A stretch of DNA of 32,257 nucleotides. Source: Candidatus Omnitrophota bacterium. GTDB lineage: Bacteria; Omnitrophota; Gorgyraeia; Duberdicusellales; 4484-171. The position numbers and the translations under genes were made by a program. The stretch spans positions 272,703-304,959 of the forward strand of contig PMCS01000029.1 of assembly GCA_003154195.1 (NCBI GenBank), written 5' to 3'. Below, piece after piece: positions 23,158 to 29,978 of the stretch (position 1 is its first letter; each line of letters opens with the position of its first letter). The notes below the pieces were generated by a model. It was not told the origin of the DNA, ran no database searches, and saw only the letters and a program-made list of their open reading frames with translations.

Positions 23158-24657
23158 ATGAACATTAAGCAACTTTTAACCAATCGAGCGGCTGAATTCG
23201 GCGCTAAGTCGGCAATTATTTTTGAAGGAAAAACTACAACTTTTTTTCAGCTGCGCGATAATTCTTTTAAAATTTCCAATTATCTTCTCAGCCGGGGAAT
23301 AACCGGCAACGATAAGGCGGCATTATTTTTATCCAACACGCCGGAGGCGATTTGCGGGTTTTTAGGTATTTTCAGCGCCGGCGTCGCCTGTATTCCTCTC
23401 GATTATATGCTTACCGAGGCGGAGGTGATTAATTTTCTTAATCATAGCGAAACCCGGGTGTTGTTCATGCAGCCGAAAAAAGGATTAGACATCAATAATA
23501 TAAAGGTAAGATGCCCGGCTTTGCAGGAAATAATCGTTTGCCGGGAAAAGATGCCCGGATTCCCTTATCTGAACGATATTTTAGAAAACGGCAAAGGCGA
23601 TGAGCCTGTGGCGGAAATCAACGGAGATGATTTATCTTCGATATTTTATACTTCCGGTTCAACCGGTCATCCCAAGGGCGTGATGCTGAGCTATAAGCAT
23701 TTGGACAATCCGGTAAAAACCATCGGCCATTTTTTAACAGTCGGCGATAACGATATTTATTTATGCGGCGGCGTACCCTTTTCGCATTTAGGCGGCTTGG
23801 ATTATGTTCTCCTGATGCTTTATTTTGGTTCGACCCTTGTTCTTATAGAAAGGTTCCACCCCGTAGAATTTTTAAAGAGCCTTGCTCAATATAAAGTAAC
23901 GATATTTTGCATCGTGCCGGCGATGTATGTGGCGATTCTTTCTTTAAAGGAATACGATGTATTCGATCTTTCGAGCCTGCGCTACGCGGTGGTGTTCGGC
24001 GCGCCGTCGAGCCCGGCGCTGTTGGCTCGTTTTCAAAAAGCATATCCCGGCGCAAAATTACTTAATGGCTGGGGCATGACGGAAACCAGCGCGCCCAACA
24101 CTTTTTCGCCGGATGATGTAACTAAATTAGCCAGCATCGGTAAATTTGATTTTAATATGCAGGCGAAGCTTATTGACGATCAAAATAAAGAAGCTGCCCG
24201 GGGCGAGCTTTTAGTAAAAGGCGAAGGCGTGATGATGGGGTATTACAAATCTGAGCAGCTAACTGCGCAGATCCTAACCGGCGGCTGGCTTAAAACCGGC
24301 GATATCGCCCGCCGGGACAGCGACGGCCTTTACTATTTGGTGGGCAGGAAAAAAGATATGCTTAAAGTCGCCGGGGAAATAGTTTTTTGCGCCGAAGTCG
24401 AAGAAAAAATACAGATGCATCCGGCGGTAAAAGAAGCTGCGGTTATCGGTGTTCCCGATAAATTACGCGGCGAGGTTCCCAGAGCTTTTATCGTTCTTAA
24501 AGAAGGCGCCATGTTCGGCGAAGCCGAACTGTTAAATTTCCTGAAGGGAAATTTAGCGCATTTTAAAATACCTCATTATTTTGAATTTATCAAGGAATTG
24601 CCGAAAAACAAAACCGGGAAAGTCGATAAAGCAAAATTAAAGGAGAAAGCCAGATGA
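23158..24657 (+). CDS. AMP-forming acyl ligase (ANL superfamily)
   Basis: This 499-residue enzyme has the full ANL motif set: P-loop 'FYTSGSTGHPKGVMLS' (163-178), 'GWGMTET' (304-310), 'GWLKTGDIARRDSDGLYYLV' with Asp382, 'GRKKDMLKVAGEIV' hinge, and 'LPKNKTGKVDK' with catalytic Lys488. It activates a carboxylate with ATP to an acyl-adenylate and passes it to CoA, or to an acyl carrier protein. The 'FCAEVEEKI' segment has Cys where Pro is usual (xPAEVE). Being first in a cluster with ketosynthases and an ACP, it likely supplies the starter unit, which is inference. No clear Shine-Dalgarno is seen. Its stop overlaps the next gene (ATGA). Confidence 0.92.
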   Translation: MNIKQLLTNRAAEFGAKSAIIFEGKTTTFFQLRDNSFKISNYLLSRGITGNDKAALFLSNTPEAICGFLGIFSAGVACIPLDYMLTEAEVINFLNHSETRVLFMQPKKGLDINNIKVRCPALQEIIVCREKMPGFPYLNDILENGKGDEPVAEINGDDLSSIFYTSGSTGHPKGVMLSYKHLDNPVKTIGHFLTVGDNDIYLCGGVPFSHLGGLDYVLLMLYFGSTLVLIERFHPVEFLKSLAQYKVTIFCIVPAMYVAILSLKEYDVFDLSSLRYAVVFGAPSSPALLARFQKAYPGAKLLNGWGMTETSAPNTFSPDDVTKLASIGKFDFNMQAKLIDDQNKEAARGELLVKGEGVMMGYYKSEQLTAQILTGGWLKTGDIARRDSDGLYYLVGRKKDMLKVAGEIVFCAEVEEKIQMHPAVKEAAVIGVPDKLRGEVPRAFIVLKEGAMFGEAELLNFLKGNLAHFKIPHYFEFIKELPKNKTGKVDKAKLKEKAR

Positions 24658-25394
24658 TGCAGCGCGAAGTTCACATGAAACCGATGGACTTATTGTATTC
24701 TTTACAGTTCCGGCCGGGCGATTTTGGCGATACTGTATTGGTCTCCGGCCAGGCCCATCGCGCGCAGATGTGCTTGCAAAAAATGGAGAATCCGGTAAAA
24801 AATTTTACCTTTCTGGGGTATACTTTTTGGACCGGCATTTATAAGGGTAAAAAAGTAACTGTGGGCAATGGCGGCTTTTACGCCCCCGATTCGGCGTTTG
24901 TTACGGAGTTGTTGTGTGTGGGCGGTATTAAAAACTTAATACGTCTTGGCTCGTGCGGCGCCCTGCGTGAAGATATCAATATCGGCGATTACGTGCTGGC
25001 CACGGATATTATACGCGGCGACGGCGCGACCAGATATTATGTCGATGATAATTATCGGCCCATGGTCAGCCCTGATTTGACGGCGAAGCTAGAGGCAATT
25101 TTTAAAGCCGCCGGGACTATTCATAAGGGCGGCGTTTGGACGACCGACGCGATTTTCAGGGAAACCAAAGAAATCGTTAATTCTTACATCGCTAAGGGAG
25201 CGATTGCCGTGGATATGGTGACTTCTCCTTTTGTCACCGTGGCTAATATATATAAGGTAAAGGTAGGCGCGATTTTAGTCGCCAGCGATAACCTTATCAC
25301 CGGCGAAATGGGATTTACCGATTATAGGTTTTTTGAGAATGAGATGAAGATGACGGATTTAGCGTTCAGTGTGGCTGAATGCCTCACGGATTAG
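24654..25394 (+). CDS. Nucleoside-phosphorylase-superfamily (PNP/UDP fold) protein with altered ribose site
   Basis: The 246-residue protein matches the PNP_UDP_1 fold (PF01048): 'DTVLVSGQAHRAQM' at the phosphate loop, 'GIYKGKKVTVGNGGFYAPDS', 'NLIRLGSCGALREDINIGDY' with Arg97, and 'KVGAILVASDNL' with the catalytic-type Asp212. In true phosphorylases the ribose site reads E-M-E; here it is Asp187-Met188-Val189 ('AIAVDMVTSPF'), and the phosphate-loop GDP is GQA. This argues against ordinary nucleoside phosphorolysis and for a different substrate or a hydrolase/lyase-like role. The start overlaps the ligase stop by four bases, so the two are translationally coupled and probably work in one pathway. 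Family relatives include futalosine hydrolase and MTA/SAH nucleosidase. Confidence 0.85.
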   Translation: MMQREVHMKPMDLLYSLQFRPGDFGDTVLVSGQAHRAQMCLQKMENPVKNFTFLGYTFWTGIYKGKKVTVGNGGFYAPDSAFVTELLCVGGIKNLIRLGSCGALREDINIGDYVLATDIIRGDGATRYYVDDNYRPMVSPDLTAKLEAIFKAAGTIHKGGVWTTDAIFRETKEIVNSYIAKGAIAVDMVTSPFVTVANIYKVKVGAILVASDNLITGEMGFTDYRFFENEMKMTDLAFSVAECLTD

Positions 25395-25474
25395 CGCAGA
25401 TGAAAAGGATGCAGATAATCGCAGATAAAGATCAGTGATCATCTGTTTCATTTAATCTGTGATCATCAGCGTAA
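25389..25474. repeat. Bipartite palindromic repeat, GAT/ATCTGTGATCATC family (junction 1)
   Basis: The gap after the PNP-like gene is filled with short related words such as GCAGATAATCGCAGATAAAG and ATCTGTGATCATCAGCGTAA, arranged as imperfect inverted arms. The upstream stop TAG (25392-25394) lies in the first word GATTAGCGCAGATGA. The same words recur at 25731-25850 and, more distantly, at 29011-29192. They resemble widespread AATCTGTG/ATCTGCGTAA intergenic repeats of environmental genomes. Confidence 0.65.
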
Positions 25475-25490
25475 AAAAGAGGTTATAAAA

Positions 25491-25745
25491 ATGGAATGGT
25501 CGCCCAAAGCGCAAGAGATTTTTAATAAAGTCATAAAAGAATTGCCGCAATTTCATCGTACGATTGCCGAGCGTTTAGTGAAAGAGTCGGCCGAGGAGCT
25601 GGCTGAATTAAAAGGTTTGGCCGTCGTCGCGGAAAAAGAGCTTGTCGAAGCATTTTTTAAGGAAGTGCCGCCGGCGTTTAAACCGATGATGGAACGATTA
25701 TTTGAAAGATTAAATATTGCCTATAGTAAAACAGATAATCGCTAA
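25491..25745 (+). CDS. Small helical protein, PCP_red-like
   Basis: The 84-residue protein reads 'MEWSPKAQEIFNKVIKELPQ' then 'FHRTIAERLVKESAEELA' and is almost all helix. The Trp-x3-Ala start, the P-x3-R turn and the basic-acidic helix resemble PF08369 (PCP_red), the small domain found at the end of light-independent protochlorophyllide reductase subunit B and also as stand-alone proteins. The similarity is by eye and could be coincidental. AAGAGG precedes the ATG. The last residues 'TDNR' and the stop are encoded by the left arm of the next repeat. It stands between the PNP-like and ketopantoate-reductase-like genes. Function unknown. Confidence 0.72.
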   Translation: MEWSPKAQEIFNKVIKELPQFHRTIAERLVKESAEELAELKGLAVVAEKELVEAFFKEVPPAFKPMMERLFERLNIAYSKTDNR

Positions 25746-25850
25746 TTAGAAAAAGCAGATGATCGCTGATAAAAATATTCTTGTTTGGGGTTTGATATTT
25801 TTACAGTTATCTGTGATCATCAGTATCTTTTAATCCGCGATTATCCGCGT
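25731..25850. repeat. Nested bipartite palindromic repeat (junction 2)
   Basis: Outer arms ACAGATAATCGCTAATTAGA (from 25731) and TTTTAATCCGCGATTATCC (from 25828) are imperfect reverse complements sharing GATAATCGC. Inner arms around 25756-25779 and 25793-25822 pair through GATGATC and the A/T-rich ATAAAAATAT. The stop codon of the small PCP_red-like gene lies inside the outer left arm. Confidence 0.65.
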
Positions 25851-25866
25851 AAGACAAAATTATAAT

Positions 25867-26895
25867 ATGAAAATAGCAGTTATCGGTTCAGGCGCCATTG
25901 GCGCATTGGTGGCCGGTTATTTAAAGAATATCGGCCAGGATGTGTTTTTAGTCGGCCACCAGGATAGTGTTGAAACAATCAGGAAGAATGGTTTAAAAAT
26001 CAGCGGTGTTCGTTCAAACATAACCGTTCCGATTGATATTTGTTCCAGCACTAATATTAAAGAAGCGGTTGATTTGGCAATCATCGCCACTAAAACACAA
26101 GATGTCCAGTTCGCGGTAAGCTGTAACTTGAAAAATTTAGGTGAGGCGATAATCCTTACTATCCAGAATGGAGTCCGCGCTGACGATATTGTGGCTAAAT
26201 TTTTACCCCGGGAAAATATTATTTCGAGTATCGTGATGTTCGGCGCGACGTATTTGGAACCGGGCAGTGTCGTGCATAATTTCGAAGGCCGCTGGATTTT
26301 AGGCCGGCCGTATATTAAAAATGACGAAAAATTAAACAAAGTCGCCGCGATTTGTAAAAAAGCGTTTCCGGTTTTTATCACCGACGATATTTGGGGGATG
26401 AAATGGCTTAAGATTTTTGTTAATGCCCATAATTGCATCCCCGCTATTTTAGGGAAAAGTATGCAAGAGATTTACGCTGATTTAGAAATATGCAAGATAA
26501 GCCTTTCGGTCTGGCGGGAAGCTTTGGAGGTGGTCAGGAAAACGGGGATTAAATTAGTTTCTTTGCCGGATTTTTCCGTAGAACGATTAAATAATATTTC
26601 CGAATTGCCGCTCGAAGCCGGGGCGAAGATGTTTTCTGGTATAATGCTGGGGCTCAGCAAAGAGCCGCTTTACGGCTCTATTTTGCAAAGCATTAAAAGG
26701 GGCCGGCCGTCGGAAATTGATTTTATCAACGGCGAATTTGTGTCCTTAGCCAATAATAGCGGCCAACTCGCCTTGCTTAATGAAAGGTTAACCGCGATGG
26801 TCCATAAAGTGGAGTTGACCAAGAAATTTTTCTCAAAAGAAGAATTATTGGCGCAGACAAGAGAATTTATAAATACAGTGCCTAAAGTGCCCTAA
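25867..26895 (+). CDS. Ketopantoate reductase (PanE/ApbA) family oxidoreductase
   Basis: The 342-residue protein opens with the nucleotide-binding motif 'MKIAVIGSGAIGALVAGYL' (GxGxxG at 7-12). It has 'LAIIATKTQDVQFAV' and 'ILTIQNGVRADDIVAKFL', and the catalytic linker 'WGMKWLKIFVNAHNCIPAIL' carrying the Lys and Asn of the PanE group. The C-terminal 'RGRPSEIDFINGEFVSLANN' matches the substrate-binding helix. PanE reduces 2-dehydropantoate with NADPH, but this superfamily includes reductases of other 2- or 3-oxo acids. Within a ketosynthase cluster, reduction of a beta-keto or alpha-keto intermediate is plausible inference. At 342 residues it is a little longer than classic PanE (about 300). 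The final residues 'TVPKVP' come from the next repeat. Confidence 0.88.
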   Translation: MKIAVIGSGAIGALVAGYLKNIGQDVFLVGHQDSVETIRKNGLKISGVRSNITVPIDICSSTNIKEAVDLAIIATKTQDVQFAVSCNLKNLGEAIILTIQNGVRADDIVAKFLPRENIISSIVMFGATYLEPGSVVHNFEGRWILGRPYIKNDEKLNKVAAICKKAFPVFITDDIWGMKWLKIFVNAHNCIPAILGKSMQEIYADLEICKISLSVWREALEVVRKTGIKLVSLPDFSVERLNNISELPLEAGAKMFSGIMLGLSKEPLYGSILQSIKRGRPSEIDFINGEFVSLANNSGQLALLNERLTAMVHKVELTKKFFSKEELLAQTREFINTVPKVP

Positions 26896-26984
26896 AGTTG
26901 GAAGTGCCTAAAGTTAGAAACAAAAGAATAATTATTTTGTATTTAACTTTAGGCACCTCAGGGCACTTTGAACTTTAGGACACT
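26877..26984. repeat. GTGCCTAAAGT palindromic repeat, copy 1 (junction 3)
   Basis: A left arm built of AGTGCCTAAAGTGCCCTAAA and GAAGTGCCTAAAGTTAGAA is followed by an imperfect reverse-complement right arm (TTAACTTTAGGCAC, GGGCACTTTGAACTTTAGG) with an A/T-rich centre. The PanE-like stop TAA lies inside 'GTGCCCTAA'. A second copy of almost the same sequence begins 699 bases downstream, so the two flank the TIGR04076 gene in the same orientation. Confidence 0.85.
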
Positions 26985-26993
26985 TATAAAATT

Positions 26994-27584
26994 ATGATAA
27001 ACACTCCTTTTCCCAAATTAAAGCTTACGGTCAACAAGGTTGAAGGCGAATGTTATCATGGGTATAAAAAAGGCGATACGCTTATCCTGGAAGATTTTAC
27101 TCATCCGCCGCAATATTTTTGTTTAGGCCTGGCGCATGCCATGTTCCCCGTTATTTACGCGTTAAGCTTCGGCGCGCGATTTCCTTTTCGCGATAACCAG
27201 CGCTCGCTTTTAGTCACTTGCCCCGACGGCGGCAAACTTGAATTCTTAGCGGAAATTTTAGATAAAGACGGCAAGCCCGAGCATAACGCTAAAGACCCTG
27301 ATTGGAAAGGGCCACAGCCTAAAGATATGTACATTGAGGTAGTATGGGCAAAAGGGCATTGCGCTTTTAAATATAAAGTCGGCGATAAATGGGATTTGAA
27401 GGGGATGAAATGCCCGGAGGGGTTCTGCGGCGCCGCGTTTCATACCGCTTTCCCGGCGCTGTTTGCTTCCAACTTCGGCGCCAAGTTTTTCTTTATGAAA
27501 GACGACCAGGATTCAGTAAATACCGTGACCTGTCCGGATGGCGGGAATATTGTGTTTAGAGTAGGAAGAAAGAAAAGTGCCTAA
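26994..27584 (+). CDS. Tandem-duplicated TIGR04076 family protein
   Basis: The 196-residue protein is two TIGR04076-type units of about 85 residues. Unit 1 (about 8-88) has 'LTVNKVEGECYHGYKKGDTL', 'PPQYFCLGLAHAMFPVIYAL' and 'VTCPDGGKLEF'. Unit 2 (about 111-191) has 'YIEVVWAKGHCAFKYKVGDK', 'CPEGFCGAAFHTAFPALFAS' and 'VTCPDGGNIVF'. Each repeats the pattern GxC-x(3-4)-Y-K-x-GD, then FC, then TCPDGG, placing Cys at 20, 43, 76 and 123, 145, 180 (plus Cys140). The conserved Cys set hints at metal or thiol chemistry; the family has no known function. Most members I recall have one unit, so the fusion of two is notable. The gene is bracketed by direct copies of the same palindromic repeat. Confidence 0.8.
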   Translation: MINTPFPKLKLTVNKVEGECYHGYKKGDTLILEDFTHPPQYFCLGLAHAMFPVIYALSFGARFPFRDNQRSLLVTCPDGGKLEFLAEILDKDGKPEHNAKDPDWKGPQPKDMYIEVVWAKGHCAFKYKVGDKWDLKGMKCPEGFCGAAFHTAFPALFASNFGAKFFFMKDDQDSVNTVTCPDGGNIVFRVGRKKSA

Positions 27585-27684
27585 AGTGCCCTAAGGTTGG
27601 AAGTGCCTAAAGTTAGAAACAAAAGAATAATTATTATATGTATTTAACTTCAGGCATTTTAAGGCACTTCTAACTTTAGGCACT
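27576..27684. repeat. GTGCCTAAAGT palindromic repeat, copy 2 (junction 4)
   Basis: Near-identical to copy 1: the first 58 bases differ at one position, with more divergence in the right arm (TTCAGGCATTTTAAGGCAC). The stop TAA of the TIGR04076 gene lies in the opening word AGTGCCTAAAG. The right arm ends in GGCACTGGAG, whose GGAG may serve as the ribosome-binding site of the ketosynthase gene. Confidence 0.85.
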
Positions 27685-27698
27685 GGAGAAAAATAAAA

Positions 27699-28946
27699 AT
27701 GAGAAGAGTAGCTATAACGGGAATCGGCGTAATCAGTGCCGCCGGCGAAGACAAGAATACTTTTCACGATAATCTGGTAGCGGGTAAATCGTTTGTCGAA
27801 CGGGTAGAAAATTTTGATGTCAGTTTATTTGTGTCCAAAATTGCCAGCCAGGATTTAGGCTTTGACCCGCTTAAATTCGGCATCAAAGACCACGAGCGGA
27901 TGGATCGTTATGTTCAATTCGCGATTGCCAGCGCCAAACAGGCGGTAGAAGATTCCGGCATCGATTTTAGAAAAATCGACGGGCACCGCAGCGGCGTGCT
28001 TTTAGCCAACGCGATTTGCGGCACGCGTTGGATGGAAGAAGAATTTTTACTGGTTACCGATTGGGGTAAAAAACCTATTGATCCCAGGAAGGCCAGGCCG
28101 TATTTGTATGATGCGGCAATGTTTAACACGCCCAGTAGTGAAGTCGCGGCAATACACGGTACGCATGGCTGGAACGCTACCGTTTCCACCGGCTGTACCG
28201 CCGGGACCGATTCTTTAGGGATGTGCTTTGAACTTATCCGGGAAGGTATTCAGGATGTGATGATCGCCGGCGCCAGCGAAGCGCCGGTATGTCCGATAAC
28301 TTTCGGCGCGTTCGACGTGGTAAATGTGTTGGCTAAAAATAACGACGAACCGCACAAGGCGTCGCGGCCATTCGATAATAAACGTAACGGCTTTGTTATA
28401 TCCGAAGGCGCGGGGGTTTTAATCCTGGAAGAACTGGAACACGCCAAAAAAAGAGGGACGCGGATTTACGCGGAAATCGTCGGTTACGGGACAAGCTGTA
28501 ACGCTTTTCATATGACTGATTTGCCGGAAGACGGCGAGGCGATGGTGCGCTGCATCGAAGACGCGATAAAAGATGCCGGCATCAAAAAAACCGATATCGA
28601 TTACATCAATACTCATGGGTCAAGCACCCGGCAGAACGATATATTCGAGACTGCCGCCTATAAAACCGTTTGGGGCGATTACGCCTATAAAATACCCATC
28701 AGTTCGGTTAAGTCAATGATCGGCCATCCTCTGGCGGCGGCTAATGCCGTGGAGAGTGTTTTGTGTTGTATGATTTTCCAGAAGGGGATTCTCCCGCCGA
28801 CGATAAACCAGGAAGAACCGGATCCTAAATGCGACCTGGATTATATCCCTAATAAAGCCAGAGAATATAAGCCTAATTATATCATGAAAACTTCGAGCGG
28901 TTTTTCCGGGATACATTCTTCGATAATTTTTAAAAGATACAAATAG
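27699..28946 (+). CDS. Beta-ketoacyl-ACP synthase, catalytic subunit (KS-alpha/FabF-like)
   Basis: This 415-residue thiolase-fold condensing enzyme starts with 'RRVAITGIGVISAAGEDKNT', typical of FabF/type II PKS ketosynthases. All catalytic residues are present: Cys166 in 'VSTGCTAGTDSLG', His306 in 'INTHGSSTRQND', Lys338 and His343 in 'SVKSMIGHPLAAANA'. It should carry out decarboxylative Claisen condensation on ACP-bound substrates. The nucleophile context STGCTAG differs from the usual TACASG. The last gene pair but one downstream (29979) encodes a homologue without catalytic residues, so the two probably form a KS/chain-length-factor heterodimer as in type II polyketide, aryl polyene and ladderane systems. 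A DUF5674 cassette separates the two genes. Confidence 0.93.
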   Translation: MRRVAITGIGVISAAGEDKNTFHDNLVAGKSFVERVENFDVSLFVSKIASQDLGFDPLKFGIKDHERMDRYVQFAIASAKQAVEDSGIDFRKIDGHRSGVLLANAICGTRWMEEEFLLVTDWGKKPIDPRKARPYLYDAAMFNTPSSEVAAIHGTHGWNATVSTGCTAGTDSLGMCFELIREGIQDVMIAGASEAPVCPITFGAFDVVNVLAKNNDEPHKASRPFDNKRNGFVISEGAGVLILEELEHAKKRGTRIYAEIVGYGTSCNAFHMTDLPEDGEAMVRCIEDAIKDAGIKKTDIDYINTHGSSTRQNDIFETAAYKTVWGDYAYKIPISSVKSMIGHPLAAANAVESVLCCMIFQKGILPPTINQEEPDPKCDLDYIPNKAREYKPNYIMKTSSGFSGIHSSIIFKRYK

Positions 28947-29010
28947 ATAATAATGAATTGGAAAAATTGAAGTAGCATTTTGCGATATCAAGAAAGCTAA
29001 GAAATATCCA

Positions 29011-29192
29011 GTCCACAGATTTCCCGGGGTACCGGGGAAGTCTAAGGTATAATCTAAATGGCCGCTTAAGCGGCCGACTTTCTCAGATTGGTTAGATTTT
29101 AAATTAGAAAAAAAACAAAAAATTAATATTTTCTACAAATTTTTTGTTGTATATTTTTGACCAATCTGTGAAAATCTGCGTAATCTGTGGAC
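29011..29192. repeat. Long-spaced inverted repeat with internal palindromes (junction 5)
   Basis: GTCCACAGATT (29011-29021) and AATCTGTGGAC (29182-29192) are perfect inverted arms 160 bases apart. Between them lie a near-palindrome centred on GGTACC (CCCGGGGTACCGGGG), the perfect 16-bp palindrome GGCCGCTTAAGCGGCC (29060-29075) and an ACAAAAAATT / AATTTTTTGT dyad. The right arm is the common ATCTGCGTAATCTGTGG word. The 258-base gap between the ketosynthase stop and the DUF5674 start is almost wholly this element; I see no gene in it. Confidence 0.7.
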
Positions 29193-29204
29193 AAAATTTT
29201 TTAT

Positions 29205-29546
29205 ATGAAGATAATCGATAACTCAATAACGTTAAATGAATTAAAGCAGCTTGCCGAAAATATGTTCGGCGATATGGTTAAAGGGGTCGTTGATATCGAA
29301 CGCGGTATTCTGGCGGTTGACGCGGAATTACACGCTGATTTGGAAGCGGTTTTGTTGGAGAATGGTTCAAAACAAAATAATCTTTGGGGCATTAATTTAT
29401 ATCCGCAATTAACCGGCGATGATTTTATCGAATTCGATTCGATGATCAATGTCCGTCCCAGCCAGGGTAATAAGAGCCGTCTTGTGGAAGACGCCGCGGT
29501 CCAGCAGAAAATCCGCGCGATTATACTGCAGAAGGTGAGGCGATGA
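29205..29546 (+). CDS. DUF5674 family protein
   Basis: I start at ATG 29205 because the 29187 GTG of the ORF track lies within the repeat word AATCTGTGGAC. The 113-residue protein reads 'MKIIDNSITLNELKQLAENM', 'FGDMVKGVVDIERGILAVDA' and 'ELHADLEAVLLENGSKQNN', with 'EFDSMINVRPSQGNKSRLVE' near the end. This is the pattern I know as DUF5674, widespread in Patescibacteria and Omnitrophota and of unknown function. It looks cytosolic, with no signal peptide. It overlaps the next gene by four bases (ATGA), a tight two-gene unit. Such small coupled pairs invite a toxin-antitoxin guess, but nothing in the sequence proves it. It has no evident link to ketosynthase chemistry and seems to be an insertion between the two KS genes. 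Confidence 0.82.
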   Translation: MKIIDNSITLNELKQLAENMFGDMVKGVVDIERGILAVDAELHADLEAVLLENGSKQNNLWGINLYPQLTGDDFIEFDSMINVRPSQGNKSRLVEDAAVQQKIRAIILQKVRR

Positions 29547-29893
29547 CAATACAGCATAAAACGCTTTCCTCCGGACGATGGGAAGGATTCAGCCTTGTAG
29601 AACAATTGGCGAATGTGGGCAGTGAAGTAGAAAGGGCAATCAATTGGAAAAACAAAGGCCGCGCCGATTATTGCGCTAACGCGTTCGGCCGGGCGCTTGA
29701 GCTGATTGATTTGACCATTCAGGATAGGAAAAATAAGACACGGTTACGTGAAATCATGCGCGTGCGCGAGTTATTGGCTGATTATTTTTCCGGCCCAAAT
29801 ACATTTAGTTCAAGCGATCATTCGTGGAGTAAATATTTTCTGGCGTTTGCATTGGCTGCAAAAAATTTACCACAAAGACATAATAAAGCATAA
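29543..29893 (+). CDS. Conserved hypothetical helical partner of DUF5674
   Basis: The 116-residue protein contains 'FSLVEQLANVGSEVERAINW', 'KGRADYCANAFGRALELIDL' and 'LREIMRVRELLADYFSG', an all-helical pattern that I recall from small uncharacterised proteins of candidate phyla, often beside DUF5674. It starts inside the DUF5674 stop (ATGA), implying translational coupling and a functional pair. The sequence suggests a four-helix or HEPN-like bundle, but the RxxxxH motif of HEPN nucleases is absent, so I do not assign it. The last eight residues, 'LPQRHNKA', are encoded by the left arm of the next palindromic repeat, so the native C-terminus may have been replaced. Function unknown. Confidence 0.75.
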   Translation: MTIQHKTLSSGRWEGFSLVEQLANVGSEVERAINWKNKGRADYCANAFGRALELIDLTIQDRKNKTRLREIMRVRELLADYFSGPNTFSSSDHSWSKYFLAFALAAKNLPQRHNKA

Positions 29894-29938
29894 TCTTTGA
29901 TTTTTTTGCTCTTGGTGTCTTAGCGCCTTCGTGGTAAA
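29866..29938. repeat. ACCACGAAG-type palindromic repeat (junction 7)
   Basis: The left arm TTTACCACAAAGACATAA (from 29866) and the right arm TGCTCTTGGTGTCTTAGCGC...CTTCGTGGTAAA (29907-29938) are inverted copies, the left lacking about eight bases. The words match the common ACCACGAAGGCGCTAAGACA intergenic repeat family. The left arm is translated as the C-terminus of the upstream protein, whose TAA follows at once. The right arm ends 40 bases before the KS-beta start. Confidence 0.7.
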
Positions 29939-29978
29939 GCTTTTGGTAGAACGCTTTGTGGCAAGGGGAGTCTATAAA

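Noticed and set aside
29187-29204. GTG start for the DUF5674 gene
   Set aside because: The GTG lies within the repeat word AATCTGTGGAC; ATG 29205 gives the family N-terminus MKIID.
29205-29893. Calling the DUF5674 pair a toxin-antitoxin system
   Set aside because: Only small size and overlap support it. No known toxin motif is visible, and HEPN RxxxxH is absent.
29931-29978. Upstream extension of the KS-beta ORF
   Set aside because: It starts in the right arm of a palindromic repeat and is not homologous; 29979 has GGGGAG before it.
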